Positions 20,287 to 22,429 of a stretch of DNA of 22,429 bases are shown here, piece by piece (the stretch's first letter is position 1; every line of letters starts with the position of its first letter). The notes below the pieces were generated by a model. It searched no databases and had not been told where the DNA came from. It saw only the letters and a program-made list of their open reading frames with translations. This DNA is from Tieghemiomyces parasiticus. Lineage: Eukaryota > Kickxellomycota > Dimargaritomycetes > Dimargaritales > Dimargaritaceae. The stretch lies in assembly GCA_027575765.1 (NCBI GenBank), contig JANBPT010000800.1, positions 1 through 22,429 on the forward strand. Reading direction: 5' to 3'. A program made the position numbers and the translations under genes.

Positions 20287-21669
20287 ATGGAAAAACCCAC
20301 CTTCCCTGGGTTCCCGCAGATCCTCTGCATCTTCTATGCCGAGTTCGATATCGACGTTGGGCCCGTGGTCCGCTACGAGGTCCCCGAGGGCTTCGTGACG
20401 GGCCAATCGGCGCCCTGTGCCCACACGCCCACGCAGTCAGATACGACGGCGAAGGTCACGCTGACGGCCTCTTCAACTGGCCCTGCACCCGTCGTTGGTC
20501 CGACCTACCCGCCCTTCGAAAAAACTGGTCGATCGGGGCATACCAGTCCGGACGAGCCGGGTAAACCCTCCATTCGACCGCCCCCGGCCGCTCCCTACCC
20601 TTCCGACCAGCGCAAGGTACTCTCCCTTTTCCAACTAGGCTCCGACTTCATCATTCCGCAGCCCGAACTGAAACGCAAGCTGATCACCTTCTACACCGAC
20701 CAATTCAAGATCCTGGGGTACCCCGTCGCTATCCGCGGTGAGCAGTACCAGCGTAACGAGCTCAGCTTCAACTGCGCCTTCGTATTTCGACGCACCGACC
20801 AGACCGCTTGCTACGAGCCCGTCATCAAGAAGATCGCAGAGCTTCTCGAGCAGATGGAGCACGGGATTGCCTTCCTCCGCGCCGGCGACCAGAAACGTCA
20901 CCTGGGTGACATCCTCACCCAGCTCTACAAGGATCTCAATCACTTCAACGAGAGCCGCATTGTCTATGAACCCTGGTTCAACCTCAATCTCAAACTGTTC
21001 CCCATCCTCCCGGACCCGCCCTACATCCACGACCACGAGGTCCCCGTGCTCATGTCTGACCTGGCACGCGTGGTCGATAACATGTGGGACATGACACTCG
21101 TGCGGGTGCTGGAGCACATTAACGGTGTCGACCACGTCAAGAAGATTGCCGAGCGCTGCGACATTGACCTGGAGCTCGTCCGATCATGTGTCCAACACCT
21201 CCTCTACTATGAATGTGTCGCAGTGGTTGACATTCTTAAGTTCACCAACGTGTACTGTCCGCTACCCAATATTGTTGACACCATTCGCAAGACTGTCGGC
21301 CCCGAGGAATTTGTTGCCTTTGTCAGTCTCCCGGACGCCCGTCCCGTGGCTTTCGTTGATACGATCCGGCTCTACTTCCGCCTGAAGCCTGGCGTGACCC
21401 TCAGCCGGTGGATGGAGAAGGCCAATGTGGCGGCAACGAGCCTAGACGTGCGGCGGTTCATCACCTTTGGCCTCGTCAAGAAACTTATCTACCGCATCCA
21501 CAAGTATCCAATCTCCTTCCAACCCGCCCCGTGCTTCCCCGTCAACGTCGCCCGGTTCTTCAGTGGCAAGTATCATATGGACGCGATCTGCACCCAACTC
21601 AATATCAGCGAGACCGACCTTGAAGATTACTGTAGCCAGGACCGTAACCTACACATCATCCACAAGTGA
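20287..21669 (+). CDS. NPR2: Nitrogen permease regulator 2 homologue (GATOR1/SEACIT subunit)
   Basis: The frame encodes 460 residues from ATG 20287 (MEKPTFPGFPQ) to TGA. It begins with the Npr2 longin-type core (ILCIFYAEFDIDVGPVVRYEVPEGF) and continues with FIIPQPELKRKLITFYTDQF, LGYPVAIR, RNELSFNCAFVF, EPVIKKIAELLEQME, PDPPYIHDHEVPV, LVRSCVQHLLYYECV and FTNVYCPLP. Near the C-terminus FGLVKKLIYRIHKYP and the ending NLHIIHK match the family. Residues 38-110 are a Pro/Ser/Thr-rich insert lying between PEGF and LSLFQLGSDF, where compact homologues have a short link. Family knowledge: Npr2 pairs with Npr3 and Iml1 in a GAP complex at the vacuole that represses TORC1 when amino acids are scarce. 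No intron is required, though the insert could be an in-frame intron. The gene is divergent from the golgin gene. Confidence 0.95.
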   Translation: MEKPTFPGFPQILCIFYAEFDIDVGPVVRYEVPEGFVTGQSAPCAHTPTQSDTTAKVTLTASSTGPAPVVGPTYPPFEKTGRSGHTSPDEPGKPSIRPPPAAPYPSDQRKVLSLFQLGSDFIIPQPELKRKLITFYTDQFKILGYPVAIRGEQYQRNELSFNCAFVFRRTDQTACYEPVIKKIAELLEQMEHGIAFLRAGDQKRHLGDILTQLYKDLNHFNESRIVYEPWFNLNLKLFPILPDPPYIHDHEVPVLMSDLARVVDNMWDMTLVRVLEHINGVDHVKKIAERCDIDLELVRSCVQHLLYYECVAVVDILKFTNVYCPLPNIVDTIRKTVGPEEFVAFVSLPDARPVAFVDTIRLYFRLKPGVTLSRWMEKANVAATSLDVRRFITFGLVKKLIYRIHKYPISFQPAPCFPVNVARFFSGKYHMDAICTQLNISETDLEDYCSQDRNLHIIHK

Positions 21670-22152
21670 GAGCATTCGGCTGGGTAGTTTGTTGCCGTGG
21701 CTGATGACTTCTTTGTGTATGTTTCCCCCCCCTCTGACCGTGTATATTATTTATCTGATTGGCACACTAACATGTTATTGACATTGCTTGGCAGGGTCAG
21801 AACCGTCGGCCACGTGTTTATTGCTGTTGTTTTTATTAATGAGAATGTTGGAACTGAAACGACCCGGACAGCTCGAGAACAGCCAGGTCCCCCTTCTTTC
21901 CAGTCCAGAATCCTCTATACCAGGCCGTATACTCACGAATGATGAACAGTCCCGAGGAAAAGCTCGCCCCTGGGATTTCTTATGACGGTCACAACTCAGC
22001 TTAAAACCCACCAAGATGCTATGGATTTGGGGTCGGGACATGACCCGACGGTAGAAGGTAAGCACCAGCCGAAAGCGTATCTGGGCGCTCCAAACCATGG
22101 GCTATTGTGGTAAGAGTAACCTTACTAAATATAACGACCAGGCGTTTAAGCT
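21670..22152. other. NPR2 3' region, no gene seen
   Basis: This AT-richer DNA follows the NPR2 stop and should contain its 3' UTR. An 8-base C run occurs at 21725-21732. A small perfect hairpin GTCGGG...CCCGAC lies near 22032-22049. I see no supported coding frame on either strand. Confidence 0.5.
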
Positions 22153-22218
22153 TTTAACCGGGCGTGTGGATTGTAGATTGGCTGATAGCCGTCGTTTTAT
22201 TGAATAGCAGCCATTAGG
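22153..22218 (-). repeat. Right arm of the diverged inverted repeat
   Basis: Read on the minus strand from 22218 it begins CCTAATGGCTGCTATTCAAT and matches window bases 1-30 at 27 of 30 positions, then weakly to CGGTTAAA (complement of 22153-22160). The outer end runs directly into the palindrome described next. The two arms face each other across the whole window, including five unrelated genes, so they are more likely two copies of one dispersed repeat than the two ends of one element. Confidence 0.6.
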
Positions 22219-22241
22219 TATTTTATACCTTAATGGCAGCT
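22206..22241. repeat. Imperfect hairpin at the repeat boundary
   Basis: Left arm 22206-22221 and right arm 22225-22241 pair around a TTT loop: AGGTAT with ATACCT, one bulged T, GCCATT with AATGGC, one A-A mismatch, then AGC with GCT. That makes 15 base pairs. The right arm (CCTTAATGGCAGCT) resembles the start of the repeat (CCTAATGGCTGCT), so this may be two inverted repeat ends meeting head to head. Confidence 0.6.
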
Positions 22242-22429
22242 GGCATCATTCGTAGCAACTATTTATGTTAGACCAGGAAAGCTAGGACAACAGGCTGCGG
22301 CAGGGCCAGGCACTGGCAGGGTATGGAGGGACGGCTAGGTAGCCATCAGATAAGGAATAAAGACAACAAGGCCCTAAAAGAATAGAAGGCGGCACCTGGT
22401 TTGGATAATGAAGGGGATGGAAGGGTGAG
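22242..22429. other. Noncoding right edge
   Basis: I see no gene. The last bases are purine-rich on the plus strand. They may continue a repeat copy that starts near 22228, but too little is visible to say. Confidence 0.4.

Overview
The window looks like nuclear DNA from a filamentous or early-diverging fungus. It has short spliceosomal introns (about 124-289 nt) with GT(A)AG-type ends, single-gene transcription units, and one fungal-restricted family (a copper-fist transcription factor). The other genes are core eukaryotic: a kinesin-14, a GRAB-domain golgin and the GATOR1/SEACIT subunit Npr2. Coding DNA is GC-rich and proteins carry long Ser/Pro/Ala/Thr-rich linkers. I cannot name the species from sequence alone; a zoopagomycete-like fungus is only a guess.

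Layout, left to right. Bases 1-61 are one arm of a diverged inverted repeat whose partner lies at 22153-22218. A minus-strand kinesin-14 gene of three exons occupies 4009-1140, including a 45-nt last exon. From 4010 to 7709 there is no convincing protein gene. Its right part (6304-7529) lacks any plus-strand ATG for 1226 nt and holds a TATA box, consistent with a very long leader for the next gene; a 23-codon upstream ORF follows. A plus-strand two-exon copper-fist regulator (7710-9748) carries an N-terminal Cu/Zn DNA-binding module and several Cys-rich clusters. The convergent gap 9749-11322 holds a minimal-loop G-quadruplex motif. A minus-strand intron-free gene (16449-11323) encodes an unrecognised 1708-residue protein with one membrane segment near its C-terminus. 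A five-exon minus-strand gene (19891-17396) encodes a Rud3-like golgin. It is divergent, across a 395-bp shared promoter region, from plus-strand NPR2 (20287-21669). The right end carries the second repeat arm, which runs into a strong imperfect hairpin.

The genes do not form a pathway cluster. They cover mitotic or nuclear-movement motor activity, copper-responsive transcription, Golgi tethering and amino-acid signalling to TORC1. No convincing new multi-gene system was found. The observations most worth following are the ATG-free leader with uORF, the Cys-cluster-rich copper regulator, the unknown large membrane protein, the possible in-frame cryptic intron in NPR2, and the inverted repeat at the window ends.
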